From Enchytraeus crypticus (Eukaryota; Annelida; Clitellata; Enchytraeida; Enchytraeidae), in assembly GCA_905160935.1 (NCBI GenBank), contig CAJHZI010000306.1, positions 237,501-301,500 on the forward strand: a DNA stretch of 64,000 nucleotides, in the 5' to 3' direction. Positions within the stretch are counted from its first letter, which is position 1; each line of letters opens with the position of its first letter. The notes under the pieces are model-generated. The model was not told the origin of the DNA and did no database searches. It was given only the letters and a program-made list of their open reading frames with translations. Made by a program: the position numbers and the translations under genes. Below, in pieces: positions 11,085-22,313 of this stretch.

Positions 11085-12562
11085 ATGAATGCTGAACCCT
11101 TTATAGCCACCAGTACCATAAGTATTAATAGTACACATAATTCTAATTTGTTTAAAAATATAAAAATTTGTTCATATAACATGCACGGTTTCTATAATGG
11201 ACTACCATTTCTTATGCATGCTTTGTCTAGTTATGATGTTCTATTACTGCAGGAGCATTGGCTACACAACTGGGAGTTTAACAAATTACTTGATCTTGAT
11301 CCCAATTATAGAGGTGTATGTGTATCTTCAATGGATAATAGATTAGGTAATGCAGTTATGCGTGGACGCCCCTATGGCGGCTGTGCTATACTATGGAAAG
11401 AATCTATTGATAAGTGTATAAAAATAATTGATGTTGATGAAATAAATGGCAGATATATCACAATATCACTGAATTTTAAATTTGAATCTGTTTGTGTTAC
11501 TAATGTCTATTTTCTCTGTTACAGTGAATATGAAAGTTACTTATATGATATAAGCTTAATACTATCTTTTATTGAATCTATTTTTAATAAATATCCCTCC
11601 ATGAAATTTATTGTTGCTGGTGACTTTAATTTTGATTGTGTATCACGGAGTGTTGGGTTTAATATGCTAAGTGATTTGTTTGATAGTTATAATTGATTTG
11701 TTGTGATGATAAAATTCAGGATAACTCTATTCAATACACATATATGCATGAAGGTTTAGGTCATTACTCATGGCTTGATCATATATTTATTAGTGAGAGC
11801 CTAAAGTCTGTTACATCTAATTTTAGTATATTAAATGAGACAGTCAACTGTTCAGATCACTTACCTATAGCATGTGACCTTGAAGTCAAAGTGACTAGCC
11901 CTATTGCGCTCAGATCGCTGCAACATACCCAAGCTCAACGACGAATGAGATGGGACAAAGCGGATTTAATATCGTATTATAATCTAACTGGATATCTTTT
12001 GCAGAATATTAATTGTCCAAGCGAGTTATTAAGTTGTAAAGCTTCTTGTTGTAATGTAGATCATGCTGCAAATATTGAAAAATATTATACAAGTATTGTT
12101 AATGCCCTTAATAATGCTGCCAAGACTACTGTTCCAAGAATTCGACAAGGTACGCTTAAATCTTACTGGAATGAAAAGCTCAGTGACTTAAAACAATCAA
12201 GTATTGATATTCATCAACTGTGGAATATGTCTAGTCGACCAAGAAATGATCATATAAATGAAGCTCGTTTGAAGGTCAAATATGAATATAAAAAGGCCAT
12301 CAAAAGCGCTGCTATGGAATCTGAGCAACATAGATCAGATGATATTAATTTTTCCTATATGGGAATTATGATGCCTTCTGGAAATGTTGAAATGCAAAAT
12401 TATCTAATAAAACTACTTCACAATGTAAAATTTGTGATGAAACTGATCCCACTAAAGTTTCTCAAATTTTTAAAACATATTTTAAAAGTACATTTATTAA
12501 CTCTTCAAGTAATGAAGAAATTATGTGTGAATATGCAAGGTTATATGAGGAAAAGCATCTGA
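11085..12562 (+). pseudogene. LINE-A ORF2, endonuclease part
   Basis: APE-like endonuclease blocks in order: KICSYNMHGF, LLQEHWL, VAGDFNFD at the end of the first frame (to 11696), then in a second frame (from 11693) SWLDHIFIS and NCSDHLPIACDLE. These supply the catalytic N, E, D-x-N and S-D-H residues of the family. The frame breaks near 11690. The region after ~11900 is the linker to the RT. Confidence 0.8.
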
Positions 12563-13023
12563 ACAATAATGTGAATGATGATCCCTTTCTCTCGCAGGTT
12601 AATGTTCAACTAATTGAGCAATTAATAAAGCAGCTTAAATTTAACAAAGTGCCCGCTAAGGATGGTTTAATGGCAGAGCATATTCGCAATTCACATCCTT
12701 CACTGGTCATTCACATAAAATTTTTATTTCAAATGCTTCTTATTCACAGATATGTCCCTAATGAATTTGCTTCTGGTGTAATTATTCCAGTTCCTAAGGA
12801 AAATAAAGCTAGTAAACTTAATTTGCATGATAATTACAGACCTATTACCCTTAGTCCAGTTACAGCTAAGTTATTTGAACTGTTGTTGTTATCCTTATTC
12901 AGTGAGTCAATGAATACAAGTGTCTTGCAGTTTGGCTTTAAGAAAGGTGTTGGGTGTAGAAATGCCCTGTTTATGTTTAATCAAACTATTGAATATTTTA
13001 ATTTGCGTAAAAGTAATGTTTAT
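12523..13023 (+). pseudogene. LINE-A ORF2, RT fingers (before the nested insertion)
   Basis: RT blocks 0-2: AKDGLMAEHI, IIPVPKENK, NYRPITLSPVTAKLFE, FGFKKGVGCRNALF. The coding sequence is cut after Asn-Val-Tyr at 13023 by the CR1 insertion and continues at 14833 with Val-Ala-Ser-Leu-Asp-Ala. Confidence 0.85.
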
Positions 13024-14827
13024 AACATAACGACACTAGGTCAGAAAGCACAACTGCTTGTTTGAGACCCACACAAAATAAAATAAAAACTTACCTACAC
13101 ATCTTGCCTAGCATAACATATTAAACACATTTTACTTAATAACCAGTACTAATACAGGAAACCAGCACACCTGTACTATTAACCTGTACACTAACAGGTA
13201 CAAATACTACTCAATATGCTAACACTTGTCAAATTACAATATACCTAGGCCAACACATCCTCAAAACCACACATACGAAACATTACAGCAAGAGACAATA
13301 GCCATTTTATACAAAAGAGCTAAATAAACTATATAAACTCTACTTAACTATCAAAACTTATACACTTTAATAGGACTGGGCAACCCCACAACTCAGCCTA
13401 TTACTTTTCTATTAATACTTCACACTTTCCCTACAACACCTTATATACTTATCATATCTATTCTTAAATTGATTGACAGATTCGGCCTCAACGACCTCCT
13501 CTGGCAGTCCGTTCCAAACACCAACAACTCTCTGACTGAAAAATTTTTTGCGTATGTCAAGCCTACTTCTAAATTTAATTAACTTGTATTTGTGTCCTCT
13601 AGTTCTGTTATTATTTGCTACTTGAAACAAATTGTTATAATTTATTTTACTGAAACCATTAAGCATCTTATAAACTTCTATTAAATCCCCTCTAACCCTT
13701 CTCTCTTTTAAAGATAACAATCCAGTACATTTTAAGCGATTTTCATAATTGACATTACTACATTTCTTAATTAATCTTGTGGCTCTAGCTTGGAGTTTCT
13801 CTAATTTCTCTATATTTTTCTTAAGATAGGGACACCAAGCCTGAACACAATATTCAAGTTTGGGTCTAACCAATGCCTTATATAACTTTAATATAATGTC
13901 TTTTCTTCTACTTGTCATTGTTCTTTTTATTATACCTATAACAGCATTTGCACTATTGGCAGCTTTATTACATTGCTTACTAAATTTTAATGAATTATCC
14001 ACTATTGCACCTAAGTCTCTTTCAGAAGTAGTACTTTTCAGTATTGTATTATTTAAAATATAATCTGTATTTAAACTCTTTTTACCTGTATGCATTATAT
14101 TACACTTATCGCTATAAAATGCCATCTGCCATTTTTTAGACCAATTTTGTAATCTTAATATGTCTTCTCTTAGAGCCTCTGCATCTGCTTTGTTATTTAC
14201 AATTTTTGCTATTTTCGAATCATCTGCGAATTTACTAGCTTTTGATACTATGTCTATGTCTATGTCGTTAATGTATATCAGAAATAGCAGAGGACCCAAG
14301 ACAGATCCTTGTGGAACACCGCTTTTCACCGTTGTCGAACTAGAAAATTCGCCATCAATACATACTCTTTGCCGTCTATCCCTTAACCAATTTCATATCC
14401 ATCTAAGAATATTACCCTGTATACCGTGTGCCTCTAACTTTCTCAATAATCTAATATGGGGTACTTTATCAAATTCTTTTGCAAAATCTAAATATAACAA
14501 ATCCATGCAATTACCTTTATCTAATTCACTTGTAATATTTTCTAAAAAGTCAATTAAATTTGTTAAACAGGAACGTCCACTAATAAAACCATGCTGACTA
14601 TCGTATATTAGGTTGTGTTTGTCTAAAAAAGAAATAAGTTTATCTTTAGTTATACTTTCAAAAATTTTCGCTATAATACTGGTTAAACTAATTGGTCTGT
14701 AATTCTCTGCCTTGTTCCTACTCCCTTTTTTATGTAAAGGGACTACGTTTGCATCTCTAAAGTCCTGTTTCTAAAGTAGCCCTGAAAAGCTGTACTAATA
14801 GTGGAGCTAACTCTTCCTTTAATTCTA
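13024..14827 (-). mobile_element. LINE-B, CR1 element nested in LINE-A
   Basis: A 5'-truncated CR1 copy in reverse orientation. A 305-residue open frame (13412-14329) begins SGVPQGSVLGPLLFLIYIND and holds FADDSKIA, LVRPKLEYCVQAWCPYL and TRGHKYKL. Upstream (14330-14827) are decayed RT blocks such as GFISGRSCLTNLIDF and VPHIRLLRKLE. The 3' end is toward 13024. TTTAT at 13019-13023 and at 14828-14832 is the likely target-site duplication. It is younger than LINE-A, which it interrupts. Confidence 0.9.
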
Positions 14828-14832
14828 TTTAT

Positions 14833-15890
14833 GTAGCCTCATTGGATGCCACAAAGGCCTTCGATAGGGTTAATCATTTTCAACTTGTTTCTATCTCATA
14901 CAAGAATGGTTTACCTAATATTTTTGTTGATACAATAATAAATTGGTATACTAAGTTGAATGCTACTGTAAAATGGTGTAATATTCTTTCTGAGAGCTCT
15001 GATATTAAAAGTGGTGCTAGACAGTGTGGAACGCTTTCTCCCATTCTTTTTCATATGTATGTAGATAAAATACTTGGAAAACTACATGAGTCTCAGTTAG
15101 GATGCCATATTTTTAACAATTATGCTGGTTGTTTCATGTATGCTGATGATATTGTACTACTATCTGCTTCTGTGTTAGATCTGCAACTTATGTTGAACAT
15201 ATGTTGTAACATAGCTAATGAGTTAGATATAATATTTAATCCTGTAAAGTCGAAATGTCTATTTGTAGGACCTAATCTGAATATTGCACCTTCTAAACTA
15301 CTCATTAATAATAATGAACTGCAGTGGGCAAGTAAACTTAAGTATTTAGGCATTGTTTTTGAATCGGGTAAATCTCTTTCTGTGGATCTATCTGAATGCC
15401 GAAGGAAGTTTTTCGCAATTGTTAATATGATAATAAATAAAACTAAATCATGTAATGAAGTGGTTAAGTTATATCTTTTGGAGAGTCATTGCTTACCTAT
15501 TCTATTATATTGTATTGAATCAATTAACTTAAATACCCCTCAGTTAAATCTACTTAATAGTTGGTAGAAACTCTATATATAAGACTCTTTTTGGATATAA
15601 TAAATGGGAATCAGTTAAGGAACTTATACATAATTTGGGGAGAATTGATTTAAAAAGTTCTGTGCAACTAAGAAAACTATTGTTCATAAGGAAATGTCTA
15701 AGTGATTACTGCAACAATACGTGTTTAGCATTATGCTAAATTTAGCAAATAGACCTTACTGCTATTCTCTCTGTGTTAATAACTCATGTGACATTGGTTG
15801 GTCAGTTTTATCTATTAAGGAAGCTGTTCGTAGAAAATTTGTTAGCAGTGTGGAACAGTCAGTCTTGAATGCTTCACTGATAGTTTAACA
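14833..15890 (+). pseudogene. LINE-A ORF2, RT palm to C-terminus
   Basis: Continuation of the interrupted RT: LDATKAFDRVNHF, GARQCGTLSPILFHMYVDKI, YADDIVLLSAS (catalytic Y-A-D-D) and KLKYLGIVFESG. The main frame stops at 15567. Family-like sequence (INNSCDIGWSVLSIKEAVRRK) goes on in another frame to ~15888, so the C-terminus is broken. Confidence 0.85.
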
Positions 15891-16011
15891 TTGTTTCACT
15901 CTCAGATAATTGTTTGCATCTGCATTGGTTGCTTGTTGTGTACGTTTTGCACATATTTGTAATTTCTTCCTTTATGCTTTGTCTGTGGATTTATTCACGA
16001 ATAAATAAATA

Positions 16012-16745
16012 AATATATTCGTACTCATAGATTGAATTCATGCTCAATAAAGAGCAATCCATAGATCATCAATATAATTCCATCACGAAAGGTTATGCAT
16101 TATATGATTATACATACTTTATGTACCGTGTGGCTTTGTAAAAATATGGCTTCTGAGGTGATGTCCAGGATGCATATAAGTAAATGTAAACTAAAATCAT
16201 AATATTGACTCAATTAATCTGCCTGTGAGAATTTAAGAGTAGCCTGCAAGTTTGATTGAGTTATATGCATGACAAGATAATAATTAGTATGAAGATTTAT
16301 TATGATATACATGTACAAACAAAGGATTTAAATTTAAAAAGTTTATAAAAATTTGACGATTATTTCTCTCACATAATTTTTAGCCGTATATATGAATTCC
16401 ATTTATTGACGAGAGCTTACTCGCAAAAGAGAAATGTGTTTATCAAATACTTAATTCTCAACATATCTTATATCCTCTATCATATTAGTTGATAGCAATA
16501 CCTAGGTCTATAACCATTAGCAGGACGTGCTCAGCTACATGCTCTCTGTTCAAACGTCTCAGGAGTTAGCGTCCAAGCAATTACGGTGAGGATTAGGATT
16601 AGGATTAGGGATTGGGTTAAGTTTAGGACTGTAGTTTTCCCACACTTGATGTAGGTAAAATGAATAACCATTAGAAATTCTCGAGGGAAATAGCATCCAG
16701 GCGAAACATCGTCATTTCGCTGTGGACTGATAGGAGGCACATTGG
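16012..16745. other. 3' flank of peptide copy B
   Basis: No gene supported. Positions 16130-16178 are repeated at 17190-17240 on the other side of copy B (shared TATGGCTTCTGAGGTG). A short GGATTA tandem lies at 16588-16606. Confidence 0.45.
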
Positions 16746-16749
16746 GTGT

Positions 16750-16992
16750 CTAGGTGCACGTGCAGACCTTGCCCCAGGCTCCACAAGTATTACTGTAGAA
16801 CCACCACCAAGTGTCGTCACAGTAGCCTCCGTTCTTTCCAAGTCCCAGACACTTGTTGATGCAGTCACCGGTATCACGTCTCTCTCTCCCATGAGCCTCG
16901 TTCAAGCCTTGTTCATCGGCTCTCGATGAGTGGAAGAGAGTGAAGAGTAGGGCCACACACGCGACCAGGAGCAGCAACTTCCGGTTCACCAT
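16750..16992 (-). CDS. Secreted cysteine-rich antimicrobial-like peptide (copy B)
   Basis: An 80-residue prepropeptide. The signal peptide is residues 1-24 (LLLLVACVALLFTLF, HSSRA). The pro-segment DEQGLNEAHGRERR ends in a furin-like RERR. The mature peptide starts DTGDCINKC, contains GYCDDTWWWFYSNTC and ends VCTCT, with spacing C-X3-C-X9-C-X11-C-X6-C-X-C. The ATG is 10 bases after a splice acceptor (TTCTATCACAG, reverse strand, ending at 17003), identical to that of copy A, so the two genes are recent duplicates in opposite orientation. The tryptophan-rich WWWF loop would suit membrane contact. Activity is inferred. Confidence 0.87.
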   Translation of the reverse strand: MVNRKLLLLVACVALLFTLFHSSRADEQGLNEAHGRERRDTGDCINKCLGLGKNGGYCDDTWWWFYSNTCGAWGKVCTCT

Positions 16993-17038
16993 ATTGGATA
17001 TCCTGTGATAGAAGACAATATTTAAAATATATTACATC

Positions 17039-17100
17039 TCTCTCTCTCTCTCTCTCTCTCTCTTCAGTGCACTGCCACTTGGCGGATTCAAGATACATAT
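17039..17100 (-). repeat. (CT)n tract with LINE-C tail remnant
   Basis: (CT)n at 17039-17072 runs into CAGTGCACTGCCACTTGGC, the reverse complement of the LINE-C 3' terminus. The microsatellite is thus the LINE tail, lying in the presumed 5' intron of copy B. Confidence 0.65.
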
Positions 17101-17392
17101 TCAAACTCACAGTCTGATTTCTCGCTTCAGAAGAGCACTCTATAGAACAATAAATTAATCCTTTCAAAGTCTATGCCTTACCCATATCTTATGTAGCCTA
17201 TGGCTTGGGAAAAGTATGGCTTCTGAGGTGCTTTCCAGTTGCCATCCTCAATTAGATGGATTAATTACCATTTAATCTTTGGGGAAATTATTTCATGGTG
17301 AGGAGGGCCCCTCTTGCCATTCTCGGCTCCTGCTTTATTCAGCTCTTACGTACACGTAGCAGATTGCTTTCGGTGTCCCTATTTTGCAGTGG

Positions 17393-17815
17393 TTAAGTGG
17401 AATCAGTTGTTAAGTGGTTGATCCTTGGTTGCTTAGTGTTGCTCTTGTAACTACAGATATTATTTAACGTTTTCCAAATACTTTTCACAGAATTTTGTCT
17501 CCGGTTTAGTAACTTACTGAAATGGTCGATCTTTCGAAGCTTAATTTTTGCATCAGTTACCTTCCGAAATTTTTTATAGGCCAACTCGTCATTGAGGTCA
17601 TTTGACATTTTGAATTTAAAATATAGTTTATTTTTATAATTTAATTCTCTTTTTAGTTCTTTAGTTAACCAAGGCTTGTCCTTGAATTTTTTCCGGGAAC
17701 ATTTAATTAGTGGTAAGTGCACATCTATTAGATTTACCAGCACTTTGGTCAGGGAGGCAATAGATTTATCAACGTAATCGCTTTGATAAACATTGGTCCA
17801 ATCATAAGTCTGCAA
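17393..17815 (-). mobile_element. LINE fragment, region between endonuclease and RT
   Basis: A 140-residue frame with DKPWLTKELKRELNYKNKLY, AYKKFRKVTDAKI and VKSIWKTLNNI. This is the basic linker typical of CR1/Jockey-group LINEs just before the RT. Neither endonuclease nor RT is present, so it is a truncated relic. Confidence 0.75.
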
Positions 17816-17861
17816 TTGATTTATACAATTGTTAATGTCCCATTCATAAAGTTAGAGTCCC

Positions 17862-17970
17862 ATTCTAGTGCAGTAGACAGAGCACGACTCCTTGGTCCAT
17901 CAACCAAAAAATGCAGCGACTGGCTTCACGCTCTCCCTATTGCTTCTCGCGGGCTTTTCTTTAATTTTAA
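17862..17970 (+). mobile_element. Short fragment of the R2-type LINE-E
   Basis: Encodes SAVDRARLLGPSTKKCSDWL and HALPIASRGL, matching the corresponding part of LINE-E near 52420-52545 (reverse strand). Confidence 0.7.
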
Positions 17971-18307
17971 TTTAGCTTTAAATTTAAAGTGCAAAATATT
18001 ATTATATTATTACGTCTACCCTATCCTGTGTTATCGCCATTCATTAAATGAAAATAATTTCCACCGATTCTCAATCGCTTGATTTTTCTATAACTAAACA
18101 ATATTATCAAGCAGGATGCCATATGCATGTAGTTGTAACACACATGTAGTTCCAGTCTGCATTTTGGTTTTCTATTTTTAACTAAATTTGGCCCGTCAAT
18201 TGAAATTTCTAAATACTATATCTCAAAATGTCTGTCACTCTTTTTGTGAACAATATAGGGCACAAACCTGGTGAGATTACATTTTATTGTATATTGCTTG
18301 CCTTACT

Positions 18308-18452
18308 GGCTGGAGCCAGTGGCGAAGTCGGTAAGATACTCAACCGCGGATAAGTATGTGCGGGGTTCAAATCCTGGGATCGCCAGTTACTGACATCGCT
18401 TTCGAGTTAGGAAACTGACGTTAACTTTAGCTTTACCAGCTTGTTTACCTAA
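18308..18452 (+). mobile_element. tRNA-derived SINE (family S1), well preserved
   Basis: GGCTGGAGCCAGTGGCGAAG, GTCGGTAAGATACTCAACCG, GGGGTTCAAATCCTGGG (B box), GACATCGCTTTCGAGT and AAACTGACGTTAAC. One of the clearest copies, useful as a family reference. Confidence 0.9.
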
Positions 18453-18454
18453 CG

Positions 18455-19285
18455 TAAAGTATAGAGATGCCTTGGCATGATATACTCTGTTAAACATTAA
18501 ATATTAAACTAACCTGTTGAGATAGTTATCACGGAATCGACTCTGCTCTGAGCGGTTACAGAAATTAAATATCGTTGTTTCTTATCGGTTGAAACTCAAC
18601 GATCTTTGATGTAACTTTTGCACTTTTGGAACAATTTCTTCAACCCTGAACCTTTATAAAGTTTGCCCTCAAGGTCAATCAGGCTCTCCTGTACCAGGGA
18701 ACCAACTTTGGAAACTCACAGCGCCTAGCACCGAGTTCTACGGGTGGTTACGGGCAATTGTTTACGATATAAACAAGTGTCTCATTATCAGTACAATTTC
18801 TTTTGAGGTGGGTTACACATATGACATTGGATAGCTTAATCGCATGTCAACTAATTGTACAGGATCGTAAATATAATATTTATTACTGCATTGATGTTCT
18901 GTCGAAATTTTACTTCTATGTACATTTGGCAAAATAATTCTGGTCTAGTTACAAATATTTTGTGTATCCGGGTGTTTTAAAATTTCATGTGAAATTTGGA
19001 AATCAAGTCTATCATAACTCAATTTAGAGTAACGTATGACTCTGTTGTTCTTACACTTTTACACAAGCAAGCACAACCTCGGGAGAACGTCTAAAATCAC
19101 GACGTCTCTTTCTAGTGTTCTGCAAGTGGTAGGTCTAAGGTAAATTTCCCTATTTATTGTTTACTATCACACTTCAAAAATTTCACTGCATCCAGTTAAT
19201 TTCTTCAAGAAAGGTTATAACTTATACCTTGTTCACAATTTAATGTAATATCTAGCTTGGACAAAAAGTAGTAATCACAATCCAA
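18455..19285. other. Intergenic, nothing recognised
   Basis: No gene or repeat family supported. Confidence 0.35.
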
Positions 19286-19289
19286 TAAG

Positions 19290-20225
19290 AATACTCAGAA
19301 GAAGGTGAAATAGGACGTGGAGTAAGACAAGATTGTAGCATTTCGCCGCTGCTGTTTAACATTTACGTTGAGACAATGATGAATGAAACCATGGAAGACT
19401 TGGAAGAAGGAATAAAACTAGGAGGGAATTTGTTACAAGATGTACGATTTGCAGATGACCAAGGAATGGTAGCGGGCAGCGAAATTGGACTGCAGAAGAT
19501 AATGAATAGGCTGAATGATACGGCTTTGAGATACGACACGAAGACTACTAAAAAATACCAAGCTTATGAGAGTGTCCAATAATAAAGGTGAAGTTAATGT
19601 CGCAATAAATGGTACGAAATTGGAACAAGTAAGGAGTTTCAAATATTTGGGTCATACTATAACCGATGACAGGAAATATGAGACGGAAATATGCAGTAGG
19701 ATTGCACAAGAAAAAGCGGCCTTTGGTAGTAGAAACGAACTATTAACAAAAAGTCTAAAGAAAGACATAAAGATAAAGATAGAGCAAATTTTGGTTTGGA
19801 CCACGCTATTATATGGATGTGAAACATGGACCTTAAGGAAGGAAGGAATATGTTAGGAAACTGGAGGCATTGGAAATGTGGATTTGGAGAAGAATGGAGA
19901 GGATTAACTGGACCCAAAAGGTTACAAATGAGGAAGTCCTGGAGAGAGTTGACACAGATAGACAGTTGATAAATGTATTAAGAAATAGGAAGAAGAGATG
20001 GATAGGACACATTCTAAGTGGGGGAAGTCTATTAAAAGAGGTCATAGAAGGTAGAATGGAAGGAAAAAGAGGCAGGGGCAGGCCGAGATTAGGTATGTTA
20101 GATGATTTAAAGACCCACTCATATGTGGAAATTAAGAGGAAGGCGGGAGACAGATTAGAGTGGGGTGTTATGTACCATGGACCTGCCAGTAGGCAGTGCA
20201 CTAAGAGAGATAGCTTGGACATAAT
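19290..20225 (+). mobile_element. LINE-C, RT C-terminal half with (GA)n-type tail
   Basis: RT blocks GRGVRQDCSISPLLFNIYVE, FADDQGMVAGSE (F-A-D-D), FKYLGHTITDD and LLYGCETWTL are followed by a C-terminal domain with ALEMWIWRRMERINW, KKRWIGHIL and GKRGRGRPRLGMLDDL. It ends with GCAGTGCACTAAGAGAGA, the family's 3' tail. It changes frame at least twice, so it is broken, and it is 5'-truncated. Clade not resolved. Confidence 0.85.
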
Positions 20226-20244
20226 GTCTTTTAAGGCGATGCCT

Positions 20245-20840
20245 TAGCAATTTATTGCTTAGATTTCTCCTGAACAACCTGCCGTTTACGGTTGGTCTCC
20301 TTAAACTCCGTCAAGTTTACAATAAGCCAACCACTTATAGAGAGTTTTACTGAAGGTCAATAAGCAGATTATAAGCAGTAAACATCGCAAATTAATATAA
20401 TAGTATGCATAACGGCTTGTGAAGTTCTTGGTAGTTGAGGTCGTCTAAAGGTGAAGCTCGTTGGCAGCGGGACTTCAGAAAATAGTTAGCTGGGACCTAC
20501 AAAGCGGTCGGATACCGCAGAGTGGAAAATTTTACTATATGTGTTTACTATGAACACGTTTAAAATCTTAGTGTTTAATGTTTGATAGAGTATATCGTGA
20601 TAAGGCATTTCTATACTTTACAACGGTTACGGTAGAACAAGCGAGAGAGAATATACAACAATAAATATATATATATAATCACTACATTATCAAATAACTA
20701 TCGTTTCTAACATAGCTTAATTATCGTAATCTGATTTATCAGTGAGCAGAATTTACATGGAATAATCTAGCAAAAAGATGTGTCCTAACTTCTCCGTAGA
20801 TACTTCAGAAATTATTACCAGTCAGTAGCTGCTGATCATG
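20245..20840. other. Intergenic
   Basis: No gene supported. GTTTACGGTTGGTCT at 20283-20297 is a fragment of the S4 repeat (see 49668-49760), reverse orientation. Confidence 0.35.
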
Positions 20841-20841
20841 G

Positions 20842-20970
20842 GGTGAGTCGACGGCTTGTTTACATGTTGTTCGACAACGGATCAGTAGGTACAGGGTTCA
20901 AATCCAGAGCTCTCTCCGTCACTAATATGCTATCGAGCAGGAAACTGACGTTAAAGTAAACCAAGTTTTA
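20842..20970 (+). mobile_element. Decayed tRNA-derived SINE (family S1)
   Basis: Retains CAGGGTTCAAATCCAGAGC (B box), TCCGTCACTAATATGCTATC and AGGAAACTGACGTTAAAG. The A-box half is poorly preserved. Confidence 0.65.
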
Positions 20971-21011
20971 GATTAGTGCAGATCCTTTCTGTGAAAGCAA
21001 ATGTTAAACTG

Positions 21012-21014
<3 letters not shown>

Positions 21015-21098
<84 letters not shown>
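21015..21098. repeat. (AT)n microsatellite
   Basis: Nearly pure TA tract. Confidence 0.95.
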
Positions 21099-21100
<2 letters not shown>

Positions 21101-21287
21101 TATTAATATGAATGTTGAGTTCGAATGTCCATCCGAAACTGATTAACTGAAAACTGAACCGTGGTATATGAAGTTATTAACGTTACTATATGTAACTATG
21201 TTGCTACTCAAGCGTTTATACCATACATAGTTTGCATACGTGTATATTATAAATAGCCACTGCTAAATTAGTGAACTTCACTATGAT

Positions 21288-21536
21288 TAGTAAACTGGTG
21301 TTGATAAGTACTCTGATGGTGATAAGTAAACTGTTGTTGCTAAATACATTGATGTTGATAAGTACACTGATGTTGATAAGTACACTGATGTTGAGAAGTA
21401 CACTGATGTTGATAAGTACACTGATGTTGATAAGTACATTGATGTTGATAAGTACACTGATGTTGATAGGTACACCATGCTGATAAGTACACTGATACTG
21501 ATAAGTACACCATGTTGATAAGTACACTGATGTGTA
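21288..21536. repeat. 18-bp minisatellite, left block
   Basis: Unit GTACACTGATGTTGATAA in tandem with small variants. Continues at 21873-21957 on the far side of a LINE fragment. Confidence 0.9.
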
Positions 21537-21872
21537 AACATTAAATCTGCCATGGGCAGACGCTCCTTAATGTTTTCTAATCCCACAATATGGAACTCTC
21601 TACCACAACATCTTCGATCTTGTAATTGTACTGGTACTTTCCTTAGCAAGCTATAAACACATCTCCTTCGCCATATGTCTAAATTTTGATCCGCTTACCT
21701 TGGATCTTGGACTTGCACAGTTTTGATATCGCTTTCTCTTGTGATCTCTGTCGTCATCGTGTGGTGATTTGGCGCCTGTTTGTGCAGAGTCTGCAAGAGA
21801 CGTCCCTGACATTGCCTCATGGCGAGGAACCGGACGTTAACTTATTTTTGATAACTGATTGATTTATTTTTG
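21537..21872 (+). mobile_element. LINE-F 3' end inserted in a minisatellite
   Basis: Matches 44990-45310 and 41233-41462: CAATATGGAACTCTCTACCA (coding for IWNSLPQHLRS), CTTGGATCTTGGACTTGCAC, GTGTGGTGATTTGGCGCC, then CATTGCCTCATGGCGAGGA and an ATTGATTT tail. A CR1-like LINE end. The 18-bp array resumes directly after it. Confidence 0.8.
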
Positions 21873-21957
21873 TTGATAAATACACTGATACTGATAAGTA
21901 CCCTGATATTGAGAAGTACACTGATGTTAATAAGTACACTGATGTTGAAAAGTAAAC
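21873..21957. repeat. 18-bp minisatellite, right block
   Basis: Same unit as 21288-21536 (ACACTGATACTGATAAGT and variants). Confidence 0.85.
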
Positions 21958-21959
21958 TT

Positions 21960-22310
21960 ACAATATATATTTATAAGTATACTGATGTGATATTAAATAC
22001 TTTATCCAATATTTAAATTTAATTAATATTCCTTAACGAAATTTTATTATCATAGTTGAGGTTAAGCTAACGCAGATTCAAGGCTGGCACGCCATAGGCC
22101 ACAAGATACAGTGAGGATGCTGAGTCACTCTACGTTTGATATGTGTACCATACCATACCGTACCATAGTGCTTAATGTTGTCATGGACGACAGTAGCACT
22201 CTAATTTTAATTTGAGTGCTACTGTGCCACTCTCGGGTCTAATTCTGTTGTTGATGTTGTTGTTTTTATAAGGATATTAATTAACCGTAGAATATAAACA
22301 ATTGAGAATT
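21960..22310. other. Intergenic with a perfect hairpin
   Basis: No gene supported. A 12-bp perfect inverted repeat (ACAGTAGCACTC / GAGTGCTACTGT) lies at 22190-22225 with a 12-base loop. Confidence 0.5.
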
Positions 22311-22313
22311 TAA

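Larger units (their letters stand above)
9959..16011 (+). mobile_element. LINE-A, Jockey/CR1-group, near full length, interrupted
   Basis: Order of parts: a short 5' leader; ORF1 (10112-10648, continued at 10774-11028); an APE-type endonuclease (from 11085, CSYNMHGF, GDFNFD, later SDHLPIACD); a linker; a reverse transcriptase (NYRPITLSPVTAKLFE at 12832, then LDATKAFDRVN and YADDIVLL after 14836); and an AATAAATAAATA-rich 3' end. The RT is split by a CR1 insertion at 13024-14827. The clade is not resolved, but endonuclease and RT order fit the Jockey/CR1 supergroup. The element is decayed: the reading frame changes several times. Confidence 0.85.

Noticed and set aside
16588-16610. Telomere-like GGATTA repeats
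   Set aside because: Only three to four units, not the TTAGGG motif, inside ordinary sequence.
21216-21649. Open frames through the 18-bp array
   Set aside because: Repeat-derived (18 is a multiple of three) and no family resemblance apart from the LINE-F end.
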